From contig JAUWYY010000004.1 in the NCBI GenBank assembly GCA_030615605.1, forward strand, positions 1 to 64,000: a DNA stretch of 64,000 nt. Direction: 5' to 3'. The notes below the pieces were generated by a model, which was given only the letters and a program-made list of their open reading frames with translations, was not told the DNA's origin and did not search any database. Below are positions 17,977-27,091 of this stretch, one piece after another (positions within the stretch are counted from its first letter, which is position 1; the number at the start of each line of letters is the position of its first letter). A program made the position numbers and the translations under genes. This stretch comes from a bacterium (GTDB lineage: Bacteria > Armatimonadota > Zipacnadia > Zipacnadales > Zipacnadaceae).

Positions 17977-18715
17977 TGAGGAGAAGTGCGACGGCTGCGG
18001 GCAATGTGTGCCGGCTTGCGTTGAGAGTGCGCTCCAGATCATTGACGGCAAGGCGTGTCTGGTGAGGGAGCAATACTGCGACGGCCTGGGAGCCTGCCTG
18101 GGCGAGTGTCCACAGGGGGCGATAACCATTGAGGAGCGAGAGGCCGAGCAGTTCGACGAAGCGGCGGTCGAGCGCCATCTGGCCGAGCAGGTAGCGGATA
18201 CAGCGTTCCAATGTCCTGCCGCCGCGCCCGCTGCTGGCTGTCCCGGGGCAGTTGCCTTTGCGCTGGACCAGCCTGCGGCCGACGAGCATACCGTCGCATC
18301 CCAGGAGGATCACCCCTCTCCGTCTGGGCTGGCCAACTGGCCGGTGCAGCTAAGCCTGGTGCCTGTACAGGCTCCCTACTTGCAGGGCGCCCGGCTGCTG
18401 ATTGCTGCTGATTGCGTCCCCTTCGCCTTCGCTGACTTTCACCAGCGTTTTCTGACGGGGCACGTGCTTCTGGTCGGCTGCCCCAAGCTTGACGACGCCG
18501 AGTTCTACCGGGACAAGCTGGCTCAGATATTCGCGGCGAACGACATCGAATCAGTGAACGTAGTGCATATGGAAGTGCCGTGCTGTTTCGGGCTGGTACG
18601 GTTGGTGCAGTTAGCTCTGCAGGACTCGGGCAAGCAGATACCGGCCAGCGTGACCAAGGTCGGGGTCCGCGGTGAGATTCTGGAAACCGGCCAGCTTGGC
18701 GATCTGGAGGCGTAA
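17945..18715 (+). CDS. 4Fe-4S dicluster ferredoxin-domain protein
   Basis: A 256-aa cytoplasmic protein. Residues 7-62 hold a two-cluster ferredoxin fold: CDGCGQCVPAC and CDGLGACLGECP. The remaining 190 residues contain more cysteines (CPAAAPAAGCPG, LLVGCPKLDD, VPCCFGLVRL) in a domain of unknown function that often accompanies such ferredoxins next to hcp. It is a likely electron donor to Hcp or the HD protein. The start at 17945 has GGAAGGA seven bases upstream and overlaps the regulator by 32 bases; an in-frame ATG at 17924 is less likely. The HD gene starts five bases after its stop. Confidence 0.8.
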   Translation: MKRLRTIIKIDEEKCDGCGQCVPACVESALQIIDGKACLVREQYCDGLGACLGECPQGAITIEEREAEQFDEAAVERHLAEQVADTAFQCPAAAPAAGCPGAVAFALDQPAADEHTVASQEDHPSPSGLANWPVQLSLVPVQAPYLQGARLLIAADCVPFAFADFHQRFLTGHVLLVGCPKLDDAEFYRDKLAQIFAANDIESVNVVHMEVPCCFGLVRLVQLALQDSGKQIPASVTKVGVRGEILETGQLGDLEA

Positions 18716-18719
18716 GGCC

Positions 18720-19448
18720 ATGCTGAAGTGCCCAGGACAGGATACTCAATACTGGAAACCTGACGACATCTTCGACTTGCCCTGCCCGGTGTGTGACACA
18801 GCAGTCGAATTCCTGAAGACCGACGGACGACGCAAGTGTCCGAACTGCGGATACACCCTCAGGAACACCCGCGTGGAACTGGGCTGTGCCCAATGGTGCG
18901 CATACGCTGAGGAGTGCCTGGGCTTTGTCCCTGAAAAGATACCGTCAGACATAGAAAGAGGGCCTATTGTTGACCGGCTTATTGCGAAGATGAAAAGCGA
19001 GTTCGGAAACGATTACAAGCGCATCACCCATGCCCTGCAGGTGTTTGAATACGCGCAGGAGCTACTGCGCGTAGAGGGGGGCGATGCCCGGGTCGTGTCG
19101 GCCGCAGCTTTACTCCACGACATCGGTATCCGGGAGGCGGAACGCAAGCATGCCTCTTCGGCTCCACGATACCAGGAGATCGAGGGCCCTCCCCTGGCCA
19201 GGCGCATCATGGAAGAGATTGGGCTTGATGAGTGGACCGTAGAGCATGTCTGTCGGATCGTCGGCAGTCACCACAGCGGAAAAGACATTGATACGCCGGA
19301 GTTCAGGATCGTCTGGGACGCCGACTGGCTCGTCAATCTTCCCGAAGAGCTGACCAGTGAAGACCGCAAGCACCCCACGGATACTGTCGAAAGAATCTTC
19401 AAGACTGAGAGCGGAAAGAAGAAAGCCCGCGAGCTGCTCGCCAAGTAA
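18720..19448 (+). CDS. HD-domain phosphohydrolase with N-terminal zinc ribbon
   Basis: A 242-aa protein. The first 70 residues hold a zinc-ribbon-like region with CPVC and CPNC pairs and then GCAQWCAYAEECLG, a cysteine-rich segment typical of this small family. Residues about 90-240 form an HD domain: ITHALQVFEYAQEL, ALLHDIGI (the metal-binding HD), IVGSHHSGKD and VWDADWLVNLPEEL. HD domains hydrolyse phosphate esters, often of nucleotides. The family recurs beside Hcp and ferredoxin genes in anaerobes, but its substrate is not known to me. It starts at 18720 just after the ferredoxin stop (18715). Confidence 0.75.
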   Translation: MLKCPGQDTQYWKPDDIFDLPCPVCDTAVEFLKTDGRRKCPNCGYTLRNTRVELGCAQWCAYAEECLGFVPEKIPSDIERGPIVDRLIAKMKSEFGNDYKRITHALQVFEYAQELLRVEGGDARVVSAAALLHDIGIREAERKHASSAPRYQEIEGPPLARRIMEEIGLDEWTVEHVCRIVGSHHSGKDIDTPEFRIVWDADWLVNLPEELTSEDRKHPTDTVERIFKTESGKKKARELLAK

Positions 19449-19475
19449 GGCCTGACAGATAAGGAGGCGGATGTA

Positions 19476-19823
19476 ATGAGCTGTGACGCGGATAACGGAG
19501 GTTCCACCAGTCTGGTGGGATGCGCGGTAGAGTTGTCCGGTTTGGTGGACTATCAGGAAGGTGCTGTGGTCAGCCGAACCGTCATCGACAAGGAGACGGG
19601 GACGGTTACGCTGTTTGCCTTCGACAAGGGCCAGGGCCTGAGCGAACATACTGCTCCGTTCGATGCCCTGGTTTACATCCTGGAGGGCGAGGTGCAGATC
19701 ACGATCGCGGGCCAGGCCCAGCGCGTGTGTGGCGGCGAGATGTTGATAATGCCCGCCAACGAGCCGCATGCCTTGACTGCAGTTCAGCCGTTCAAGATGC
19801 TGCTCGTAATGATTCGGTCCTGA
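19476..19823 (+). CDS. Small cupin-domain protein
   Basis: A 115-aa single-domain cupin. The metal-binding motifs are visible: GQGLSEHTAPFDALVYILEGEVQITIAG (motif 1, first His and Glu) and GGEMLIMPANEPHALTA (motif 2, second His). The start at 19476 follows AAGGAGG by seven bases. It lies 27 bases after the HD gene and 38 before hcp, in the same direction. Proteins of this type accompany redox-stress operons; a role as sensor or small dioxygenase is possible, but nothing in the sequence fixes the substrate. Confidence 0.85.
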   Translation: MSCDADNGGSTSLVGCAVELSGLVDYQEGAVVSRTVIDKETGTVTLFAFDKGQGLSEHTAPFDALVYILEGEVQITIAGQAQRVCGGEMLIMPANEPHALTAVQPFKMLLVMIRS

Positions 19824-19861
19824 CGGCCATTCATCAAACTGAGAAGGGTGTGTCAAATAGC

Positions 19862-21505
19862 ATGTTCTGCTACCAATGTGAACAGACGGCAAAGGGAAGC
19901 GGTTGCACCATACGGGGAGTGTGTGGTAAAGAGCCGCAAGTTGCGGCGCTACAAGACTTGCTGTTGTACGCGACTAAGGGGTTGTCCATGTACGCGCATC
20001 GTGCGCGCCAATTGGACGTTCACGATCGGGATGTTGACGTTTTCGTCCTGGAGGCTCTATTCTCGACAGTAACCAATGTGGACTTTGATGCCGAGCGTCT
20101 GCAAGAACTACTGGTGCGGGCGGCGCAGTTGCGTGATAAGGCACGCGAGATGTACGAGGCAGCCTGCCGGCCAGGGCGCACGCCCGAAACTCCCGGAGGG
20201 CCGGCGACGTGGACTCCTGCTCATGACCTGGATGGCCTGCTTGAGCAGGCCGAAGAAATTGGGATTGCCAGGAGCAAGGAAGTGCTGGGGGAGGTAATCA
20301 CCGGTCTGCAGTGGTTTATCATTTATGGGCTTAAGGGCGCGGCCGCCTATGCCGACCATGCGCAAATACTGGGCTATGAAGACGATGATGTGTATGCGTC
20401 TTTCCACGGAACCTTAGACTTTCTGGCCGGTGAGCCAACTGATATTGATGAACTCCTGGCTAAAGCGTTGGAAGTCGGGGAGCTGAATCTGAAGGTGATG
20501 GCGCTGTTGGACACGGCCCACACCACTATGTACGGCGATCCAGAGCCTACTACGGTGCGCATTGAGCCGGTTGCCGGCAAGGCGATAGTCATCTCTGGCC
20601 ACGATCTGAAGGACCTGGATGAGTTGCTCAAACAGACCGAGGGTACGGGTATCAATGTGTATACGCACGGCGAGATGCTGCCTGCCCATGGGTATCCCGG
20701 ACTGAAGAAGTACAAGCACCTGATGGGCAATTACGGCGGGGCCTGGCAGGAGCAGCAAAAGGAGTTCGAGGCCTTCCCGGGGGCGATCCTGATGACGACC
20801 AACTGCATCCAGAAGCCCAGAGACAATTATATGGCCAGGATATTTACCAGCGGGCTGGTCGCCTGGCCCGGAGTTGTGCACATCAGCGATGGTGATTTCA
20901 CTCCCGTCATTGACGCTGCCCTGGCCGCCGACGGGTTTGCGGAGAATGGTCCCGATAAGACCATTTTGGTCGGCTTCGGCCATGAGGCGGTTCTGAAGGT
21001 GGCTGACAAGATTGTCGAGGCGGTCAAGAGCGGGGCGCTCCGCCACTTTTTCCTCATTGGTGGCTGCGATGGGGCCAAGCCCGGCCGCAACTATTACACC
21101 GAGTTCGCCCAAGCCGTGCCAGAAAATTGCGTGATATTGACTTTGGCCTGTGGCAAGTATCGCTTCAACAAGCTGGAGTTCGGGGACATTGGTGGTATTC
21201 CTCGCCTGCTGGACGTCGGGCAGTGTAACGACGCCCACTCGGCGATTCAGATTGCCCTGGCACTGGCCACGGCCTTTGATTGTGGGGTCAATGATCTGCC
21301 GCTGTCGCTAATCATTTCCTGGTACGAGCAGAAGGCGGTCGCTATTCTGCTCAGCCTGTTGCACCTGGGCATAAAGAACATTCGTCTGGGGCCAACGCTG
21401 CCAGTATTTGTCACGCCACCGGTGCTGGAGGTGCTCAGCGAGAAGTTCAACCTTATGCCGATCACGACGCCCCAGGAGGATTTGCAGGCTATACTGGGGG
21501 AGTGA
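19862..21505 (+). CDS. hcp: Hydroxylamine reductase / hybrid cluster protein
   Basis: A 547-aa Hcp of the anaerobe class. The N-terminal cluster motif is C-x2-C-x8-C-x5-C (CYQCEQTAKGSGCTIRGVC). The hybrid-cluster ligands appear further on: ETTVNVYTHGEML-like region (GINVYTHGEMLPAHGYP), NCIQKPRDNY, FFLIGGCDGAKPGRNYY, LACGKYRF and DVGQCNDAHSAI. Hcp reduces NO (and hydroxylamine in vitro) and is usually under NsrR, HcpR or Rrf2 control. The ATG at 19862 is the safest start; an in-frame GTG at 19850 would add four residues, but its ribosome-binding site (AGAAGG) is too close. It is the main structural gene of the Rrf2 cluster. Confidence 0.93.
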   Translation: MFCYQCEQTAKGSGCTIRGVCGKEPQVAALQDLLLYATKGLSMYAHRARQLDVHDRDVDVFVLEALFSTVTNVDFDAERLQELLVRAAQLRDKAREMYEAACRPGRTPETPGGPATWTPAHDLDGLLEQAEEIGIARSKEVLGEVITGLQWFIIYGLKGAAAYADHAQILGYEDDDVYASFHGTLDFLAGEPTDIDELLAKALEVGELNLKVMALLDTAHTTMYGDPEPTTVRIEPVAGKAIVISGHDLKDLDELLKQTEGTGINVYTHGEMLPAHGYPGLKKYKHLMGNYGGAWQEQQKEFEAFPGAILMTTNCIQKPRDNYMARIFTSGLVAWPGVVHISDGDFTPVIDAALAADGFAENGPDKTILVGFGHEAVLKVADKIVEAVKSGALRHFFLIGGCDGAKPGRNYYTEFAQAVPENCVILTLACGKYRFNKLEFGDIGGIPRLLDVGQCNDAHSAIQIALALATAFDCGVNDLPLSLIISWYEQKAVAILLSLLHLGIKNIRLGPTLPVFVTPPVLEVLSEKFNLMPITTPQEDLQAILGE

Positions 21506-21547
21506 ACGCCGCATCCCTAGAATTGCCATCTGGAAGGACTGGGATAG

Positions 21548-23953
21548 ATGACTGAGCGGTCTGTGACTCTCGAGATCACTGGCATGCACTGTGGGGCCTG
21601 CGCGCAGACCATCGAGAAAGCCCTGCGCCGCGTGCCTGGAGTTGTTGAGGCGAATGTCAACTTCGCCACCGAGACGGCGCGGGTGACGTTCGACCCGCAG
21701 CAAGTAGAGGCTTCGCTGCTCATCAAGGCAGTGGCCGATGCGGGCTATGGCGCACGGGTACAGGGCCGACGCCCGCAGCGAGTGCGTCTGCGCATTGGCG
21801 ACATGACTTGTGCTTCCTGCGTGCAGCGCATCGAGCGCCGCCTGAAAGCATCGCCCGGCGTCATAACGGCTACCATCAACCTCACCACTGAGACCGCCGA
21901 TGTAACGTTCGACCCCGCGCAGACCGGTATCAAGCGGCTTATCGCCGTGGTGCAGGATACCGGTTACACCGCCGAGGCTGCAGGCGAGCAACCTCAGGAC
22001 GAGCAGGAAGAGGCGCGCGCTGCTGAGCTCCGCCGTCAGAGGCGGCTGTTTGTGCTGGGAGTGGTGGTCAGTGTTCCGCTGTTCATTCTCAGCGCTTGGT
22101 TCGAGTTTCCGAGCAGGCTCTATGTGCTGTTCGCCATGGCTACGGTCGTTCAGATCATGCTGGGCTGGCAGTACTATCGCAACTCTTATCGGGCGCTGAA
22201 GCACGGCAGCGCCAATATGGACGTGCTCATTGCCATGGGCTCGTCGGCTGCCTATCTATACAGCGTCTATGTCACATTCTTGGCCCAGGACCAGTTGCAC
22301 GTCTACTACGACACGGCCGCTGTCATCCTCACACTCATCACTCTGGGACGCTTCCTGGAAGCCCGGGCCAAGGGCCGCACCTCCGCGGCAATTCGCAAGC
22401 TGATGCAACTGGCCCCGACCGAGGCGGCGGTAATCCGTGATGGCGAGGAGATCAAAGTCCCGCTTGAGCAAGTGGAGCTGGACGACGTAGTGGTGGTCCG
22501 CCCGGGCGAGAAGATTGCAGTGGACGGAGAGGTGATCGAGGGGCACTCAACGGTGGACGAGTCTATGATAACCGGGGAGAGTATCCCCGTTGACAAGACT
22601 ACCGGTGACGGAGTCATTGGTGGCACTATCAACAAGACCGGCACCTTCAAGTTCCAGGCGACAGCGGTAGGCAGCGAAACGGCCCTGCAGCAAATCATAC
22701 ATTTAGTGCAGGAGGCGCAGGGGACCAAGCCGCCTATCCAGCGGCTGGCCGATACGGTTTCCGGCTACTTTGTGCCGGCCGTCATTGCCATTGCCTTGCT
22801 GACTTTCCTGGGTTGGCTACTGGCGGGAGTTGGTTTGGAGCGTGCTCTGATCCCCGCGGTGGCGGTGCTGGTGATTGCCTGTCCCTGTGCCCTGGGGCTG
22901 GCCACACCAACGGCAGTGATGGTAGGCACCGGCCTGGGCGCGGACCACGGCATCCTTATCAAGCAGGCCAGTGCGCTGGAAATGGTGGGCCGCCTCGATA
23001 CTATCCTTTTCGATAAGACAGGCACGCTTACCCGTGGGGAGCCTGCGGTCACTAAGCTGTTATCCCTGACCGACGAGCTTGCCGAGGACGACTTATTGCG
23101 CCTCGCAGCAGCAGTCGAGAATCCGTCGGAACACCCCCTGGGGCAGGCAATTGTGGCGAGGGCCAGGGAGAACAACCTGGAGATTGCCGCCGTGGAGGAC
23201 TTTGAGGCACTGGCTGGCCGGGGGGTGCGGGCGACGGTAGACGGCCAGCAGATTCTGGTCGGCAGCAACGGGCTCATGCAAGAAGCCGGTGTGGATGTCT
23301 CTTCGGCGCAGGAAGCTAAGAGCAGCCTTGAACAGCAAGGCAATACGACCTTGCTACTGGCGAAAGATGGCCGGCTGGTGGGCCTGGTGGCCCTGGCTGA
23401 TACGCTCAAGCCGGAGGCGACGCGGGCCGTCTCGCGGTTACAGCAGATGGGCCTGGATACCTATCTAATCACCGGCGACAATCGCCGTACCGGCGAAGCT
23501 ATCGCCCAGCAGTTAGGGATGGACAACGTCCTTGCGGAAGTTCTGCCCGAGCAGAAGAGCGACCAGGTGAAACAGCTTCAGCAGCAGGGCCACCGCGTTG
23601 CGATGGTGGGCGACGGCATCAACGACGCGCCGGCGCTGGCGCAGGCTGACGTAGGCATCGCTCTGGGTACCGGCACCGATGTGGCGATGGAGGCGGGGGA
23701 GATCACGCTCGTCAGCGGCAACCCAATGGGCGTAGTGCGTGCCATACTGCTGAGCCACCGGACTCTGGCCCATATCAAGCAGAATCTGTTCCTGGCCTTC
23801 TTCTACAACATCGCTGCCATCCCGCTGGCCGCGGCCGGCCTGCTCAATCCCATGATTGCTGCCGCCGCGATGGCGGCTTCCTCGGTGTCCGTGGTATCCA
23901 ATTCGCTGCGCCTGCGCCGCTACTCGCTGAGCGATGATCAAGAACCAACGTGA
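21548..23953 (+). CDS. copA: Copper-exporting P1B-type ATPase
   Basis: An 801-aa inner-membrane pump. Two heavy-metal-associated domains (GMHCGAC near residue 13, DMTCASC near residue 84) precede eight membrane segments. The metal-site helix carries CPC ([14 protein letters not shown]), the phosphorylation site is DKTGTLT, the nucleotide-binding domain has SEHPLGQA, and the hinge is [12 protein letters not shown]. This is the CopA pattern, moving Cu(I) out of the cytoplasm. It begins 42 bases after hcp, so it could be cotranscribed. Copper damages Fe-S proteins, so the placement is sensible. No separate CopZ or CueR is nearby. Confidence 0.92.
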   Translation: MTERSVTLEITGMHCGACAQTIEKALRRVPGVVEANVNFATETARVTFDPQQVEASLLIKAVADAGYGARVQGRRPQRVRLRIGDMTCASCVQRIERRLKASPGVITATINLTTETADVTFDPAQTGIKRLIAVVQDTGYTAEAAGEQPQDEQEEARAAELRRQRRLFVLGVVVSVPLFILSAWFEFPSRLYVLFAMATVVQIMLGWQYYRNSYRALKHGSANMDVLIAMGSSAAYLYSVYVTFLAQDQLHVYYDTAAVILTLITLGRFLEARAKGRTSAAIRKLMQLAPTEAAVIRDGEEIKVPLEQVELDDVVVVRPGEKIAVDGEVIEGHSTVDESMITGESIPVDKTTGDGVIGGTINKTGTFKFQATAVGSETALQQIIHLVQEAQGTKPPIQRLADTVSGYFVPAVIAIALLTFLGWLLAGVGLERALIPAVAVLVIACPCALGLATPTAVMVGTGLGADHGILIKQASALEMVGRLDTILFDKTGTLTRGEPAVTKLLSLTDELAEDDLLRLAAAVENPSEHPLGQAIVARARENNLEIAAVEDFEALAGRGVRATVDGQQILVGSNGLMQEAGVDVSSAQEAKSSLEQQGNTTLLLAKDGRLVGLVALADTLKPEATRAVSRLQQMGLDTYLITGDNRRTGEAIAQQLGMDNVLAEVLPEQKSDQVKQLQQQGHRVAMVGDGINDAPALAQADVGIALGTGTDVAMEAGEITLVSGNPMGVVRAILLSHRTLAHIKQNLFLAFFYNIAAIPLAAAGLLNPMIAAAAMAASSVSVVSNSLRLRRYSLSDDQEPT

Positions 23954-24001
23954 GTGCTGACTTGAGCCAGAGACTACAATTCAATAGTTGGAGGGAATAA
24001 C

Positions 24002-25213
24002 ATAAACCAAGCTTTTCAAGCTGTGCAAGTAACTGATTCCGTATACTGGGTCGGTGCAATAGACTGGGTGCTTCGCGATTTTCACGGCTACTTGACCGGC
24101 CGGGGTACAACCTATAACGCCTATCTCATTCTCGCCGACAAGATTACTCTGATAGATACAGTCAAGGCGCCATTCGTGGACGAAATGCTCCGCCGCATCG
24201 GCTCACTGATTGATCCAACTGACATTGCTTACATCGTCTCTAATCACGCCGAGCTGGATCACTCCGGGGGCTTGCCGGTGACAATAGAGACAGTCGGGCC
24301 GGAAAAGATCTTTGCTTCCACCAGGGGAGCGAATGCCTTGGGCGAACATTTTCATCTGGATCGGGAAATCGTGCCGGTGGAAAACGGCGAGAGTCTCAGC
24401 CTGGGCAATATGAATCTTTCCTTCGTGGAGACGCGGATGCTGCACTGGCCGGACAGTATGTTCTCCTATCTGGACGAGGGGGGCGTACTGTTTTCACAGG
24501 ATGCCTTCGGGATGCACCTGGCCTCCAGTGAGCGATTTGCTGATGAGATCGCCCCTGATATTCTCGAGTACGAGGGGGCCAAGTATTATGCCAATATCCT
24601 GCTGCCGCTGTCGTCACTGGTCACCAGACTGTTGCAGCAGGTACCTGAACTGGGTCTGGACATAGAAGTAATCGCTCCGGACCACGGTCCCATCTGGCGG
24701 GAAGACATTGGCAATATCCTTGACTCTTATGCGCAATGGGCGGGGCAGACACCGACGAAGAAAGCAGTGGTGGTGTACGACACAATGTGGCAGAGCACGG
24801 CATTAATGGCCCAAGCCATTGGCGAGGGTCTGGCGGCAGGCGGGGCAATCCCTAAACTGATGCCATTGGGGGCCGCTCATCGTAGCGATGTGGCTACGGA
24901 GATACTCGACGCTGGGGCTCTCGTGGTTGGCTCACCGACAATGAATAACAATATGTTTCCCACAGTGGCGGATACTTTGACATACTTGAAGGGCCTCAAG
25001 CCACGCAATCTGATCGGGGCGGCCTTCGGTTCCTACGGCTGGAGCGGTGAGGCGGTGGGGCAAATTGAAGAAGTGCTCACGCAGATGAAAGTTGACCTGG
25101 CAGCAGAGGGCCTGAAGGTCAAATATGTGCCTGACGATAACGCCCTGGCGCAGTGCTATGCCCTGGGGCAGCAAGTGGCGGCGAAGCTCAATGAGACGTG
25201 TGATTGTGAGTAG
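24002..25213 (+). CDS. fprA: Flavodiiron protein (A-type flavoprotein, NO/O2 reductase)
   Basis: A protein of about 403 aa: an N-terminal beta-lactamase-like diiron domain (HAELDH motif, MLHWPDSMFSYL, SQDAFG, APDHGPIWR) and a C-terminal flavodoxin domain (VVVYDTMWQSTALMAQAI, VGSPTMNNNMFP, FGSYGWSGE). These enzymes reduce O2 to water and NO to N2O with electrons from rubredoxin. The best ribosome-binding site, GGAGGG at 23990-23995, is six bases before ATA at 24002, which begins a reading (I-NQAFQAVQVTDSVYWVG) matching the usual N-terminus. There is no ATG there; the next candidate is GTG at 24023 without a good site. Start by ATA is my preferred call. Confidence 0.9.
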   Translation: MNQAFQAVQVTDSVYWVGAIDWVLRDFHGYLTGRGTTYNAYLILADKITLIDTVKAPFVDEMLRRIGSLIDPTDIAYIVSNHAELDHSGGLPVTIETVGPEKIFASTRGANALGEHFHLDREIVPVENGESLSLGNMNLSFVETRMLHWPDSMFSYLDEGGVLFSQDAFGMHLASSERFADEIAPDILEYEGAKYYANILLPLSSLVTRLLQQVPELGLDIEVIAPDHGPIWREDIGNILDSYAQWAGQTPTKKAVVVYDTMWQSTALMAQAIGEGLAAGGAIPKLMPLGAAHRSDVATEILDAGALVVGSPTMNNNMFPTVADTLTYLKGLKPRNLIGAAFGSYGWSGEAVGQIEEVLTQMKVDLAAEGLKVKYVPDDNALAQCYALGQQVAAKLNETCDCE

Positions 25214-25256
25214 CAAGCGGTGTCTGCAGCAGATATAGATTTAACCAACGCAACCC

Positions 25257-25421
25257 CTAGTCCTCTTCCGGCTCAAACATTTCCTTGCCCACTCCACAAT
25301 CGGGGCAGACCCAATCGTCGGGCAAGTCTTCGAAGGCAGTATCCGGTGCTATGTCGACGCTGGAGTCACCAACCGCCGGGTCGTAGACATAGCTACAAAC
25401 GGTGCACACATATTTCTTCAT
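25257..25421 (-). CDS. Rubredoxin
   Basis: A 54-aa protein with both iron-binding pairs: [10 protein letters not shown] at residues 6-15 and [12 protein letters not shown] at 39-50, plus [12 protein letters not shown], the classic rubredoxin signature. It is a small iron protein that carries single electrons, the expected donor for the flavodiiron protein whose stop is 43 bases away on the other strand, and for rubrerythrin. The ATG at 25421 is preceded by GGAGGG. It lies downstream of superoxide dismutase on the same strand (28-base gap) and probably shares its transcript. Confidence 0.95.
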   Translation of the reverse strand: MKKYVCTVCSYVYDPAVGDSSVDIAPDTAFEDLPDDWVCPDCGVGKEMFEPEED

Positions 25422-25448
25422 CAGCAGTCCCTCCGTATCCGTATTAAC

Positions 25449-26051
25449 TCAATCATTTTCCTTCGCTGCAGCCAGGCGGGCGGCGACATCGTCCCAGTCA
25501 ATGACATCAAAGAAGCCCTCGGTGAACTCGGGACGGCGGTTCTGGTACTGCAAGTAATAGGCGTGCTCCCACACATCCAGAACCAGAAGCGGAGTTACTC
25601 CCCACTGGGCCAGATTCTGATGCTTCTCGGCCTGCAGAATCACCAATTGCGAGCTTAAGGGCTGCCACGCCAGCACGCCCCACCCCGAGCCCTGCACGCT
25701 ATTGGTCGCCGCCAGAAACTGGGCTTTGAATGTGGCGAACGAGCCGAAGTCTTTACCGATTTGCGCCGACAGTTCGCCTGTGGGCTCACCCCCGCCGTCC
25801 GGACTCATGTTGTTCCAGAACAGCGTATGGAACAGGTGGCCCGAATAGTTGAAGGCCAACGCGTCACACAAGCCTCGAATGGCCGAGAAATCCCCCGACC
25901 GCTGGGCAGCCTTTACCTTTTCTTCAGCCTCATTGAGGCCTTTAACATACCCGGCGTGATGCTTGTCGTGGTGCAGATGCATCGTCTCTTCATTCAGAAA
26001 CGGCTCCAGCGCATCATAAGCATACGGCAGGTCAGGCAGTTCGTGTGGCAT
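25449..26051 (-). CDS. sod: Superoxide dismutase, Fe/Mn type
   Basis: A 200-aa dismutase of normal length. The metal ligands are in the expected places: HHDKHHAGYVKGLN (first His), GHLFHTLFWNNMSP (second), and VLDVWEHAYYLQYQNRRPEF (Asp and His). It converts superoxide to oxygen and peroxide, which the rubrerythrin can then remove. The start at 26051 follows AGGAGGGG; a longer frame to 26156 lacks support and overlaps the upstream gene. It lies 16 bases after the ferritin-like gene, same strand. The choice of iron or manganese cannot be made by eye. Confidence 0.93.
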   Translation of the reverse strand: MPHELPDLPYAYDALEPFLNEETMHLHHDKHHAGYVKGLNEAEEKVKAAQRSGDFSAIRGLCDALAFNYSGHLFHTLFWNNMSPDGGGEPTGELSAQIGKDFGSFATFKAQFLAATNSVQGSGWGVLAWQPLSSQLVILQAEKHQNLAQWGVTPLLVLDVWEHAYYLQYQNRRPEFTEGFFDVIDWDDVAARLAAAKEND

Positions 26052-26067
26052 CTCGCCACCCCTCCTT

Positions 26068-26553
26068 CTATTTCTTGATGCTTGCTTTGGCTTTCGTAAT
26101 ACGAGACACGTGCGCCTTTTCCTCGGCGATGATCTCATTGACCTTATCAACGGCACTGGCCGGAACCATATCTCGCATCTCGTATAGAAACATGATTGTG
26201 TCTTTCTCGAAGTTCAGCGCAAAATCCAGTATGTCCTGTGCCGACATACCTTCGACTAACGCCTGGGCCTGCTCGGGGTCGGGCATGAACCGTGAGCCTA
26301 AGAGGGCGTCGATGAACTCGGCTCTCTCTCCCGGCCACTCCCTTGGCTCTATCTCGGGCGGCACGTCTTGTCCCAAGCGCCGAAAAGTCTGCTCGTGGGC
26401 GAGCTCTTCTTCACCCAGCCACTCACACAGCGACTTGACCTGCGGCTCGTCACTGTGCTGGACGGCAGCTTTATAGAAAGCGCGCCCGGCTTGCTCGGTC
26501 TGAATGGCGATATCAATCATCTGGTTTGCCGAAAACATTGCCGCTTGTGCCAT
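26068..26553 (-). CDS. Ferritin-like diiron protein (rubrerythrin-related)
   Basis: A 161-aa four-helix protein: MIDIAIQTEQAGRAFYKAA, WLGEEELAHEQTFRRL, then FALNFEKDTIMFLYEMRD and VNEIIAEEKAHVSRI. The Glu and Glu-x-x-His pairs fit a carboxylate-bridged diiron site as in erythrin domains. It lacks the rubredoxin tail of rubrerythrin. Such proteins act in iron storage or peroxide removal. The ATG at 26553 follows GAGGAAG. It opens the minus-strand set with superoxide dismutase and rubredoxin, arranged head-on to the Hcp/FprA set. Confidence 0.85.
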   Translation of the reverse strand: MAQAAMFSANQMIDIAIQTEQAGRAFYKAAVQHSDEPQVKSLCEWLGEEELAHEQTFRRLGQDVPPEIEPREWPGERAEFIDALLGSRFMPDPEQAQALVEGMSAQDILDFALNFEKDTIMFLYEMRDMVPASAVDKVNEIIAEEKAHVSRITKAKASIKK

Positions 26554-27091
26554 AATTATTCTTCCTCTCTGGGGTTCCAATTAGTTGACTGCTCTGTTGC
26601 TACAAGTATTCTCCTCCCCCGTCATTATTCCTGCCCTCAGCCACACTGCCTGTGGACATTCAGATGTTCGACCTCAGCGCCTTTTAGACACGGATGAACA
26701 GTTAGCTAATGTGTAGTCTAGGGGCGGTGGTGGAGTGGCCAGAGGCGGAGTAGGGCGTAGCCCTGCGCAGACCGCGACCGGTGTTAAAGCCTCCTTCCTC
26801 AACCGATTGTGCTGCCGGCTACGAAGACGTGCCACGACCACTTTTGCCGCTTCTGTAGCGCGTCAAGGTCACCCCTATTGCGAGCATGGCGATGAGGCAG
26901 GCAGGGCAGATTCTATAGTCAGCGTCCGGCAAGACGCCTTGTGTTCCAGCTCAGAGGAGTGGCCAGGTGCAGGCTGCGGTCGGGGTGCGCCCTCTCTGCA
27001 TCCACAACTCACACACCCAGCAAGTCTCTGCCTCTAGTGTGGACCCAGACACGGCGACACGCCACAGTTTTGCGTATTGGCAAGTCAAGTC
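26554..27091. other. Intergenic region between the stress island and the polysaccharide cluster
   Basis: About 540 bases. Several short plus-strand frames (26735-27254) are Arg/Ser/Cys-rich with no ribosome-binding sites and look like noise. I found no tRNA, no repeat and no clear T-tailed hairpin. The promoter of the ferritin-like gene must be at the left end, but no strong -35/-10 pair is visible. Confidence 0.5.

Noticed and set aside
26800-26960. Minus-strand frame with a CPACLIAMLAIG membrane-like segment.
   Set aside because: No start codon and a stop close upstream; the similarity to small metal transporters is only superficial.
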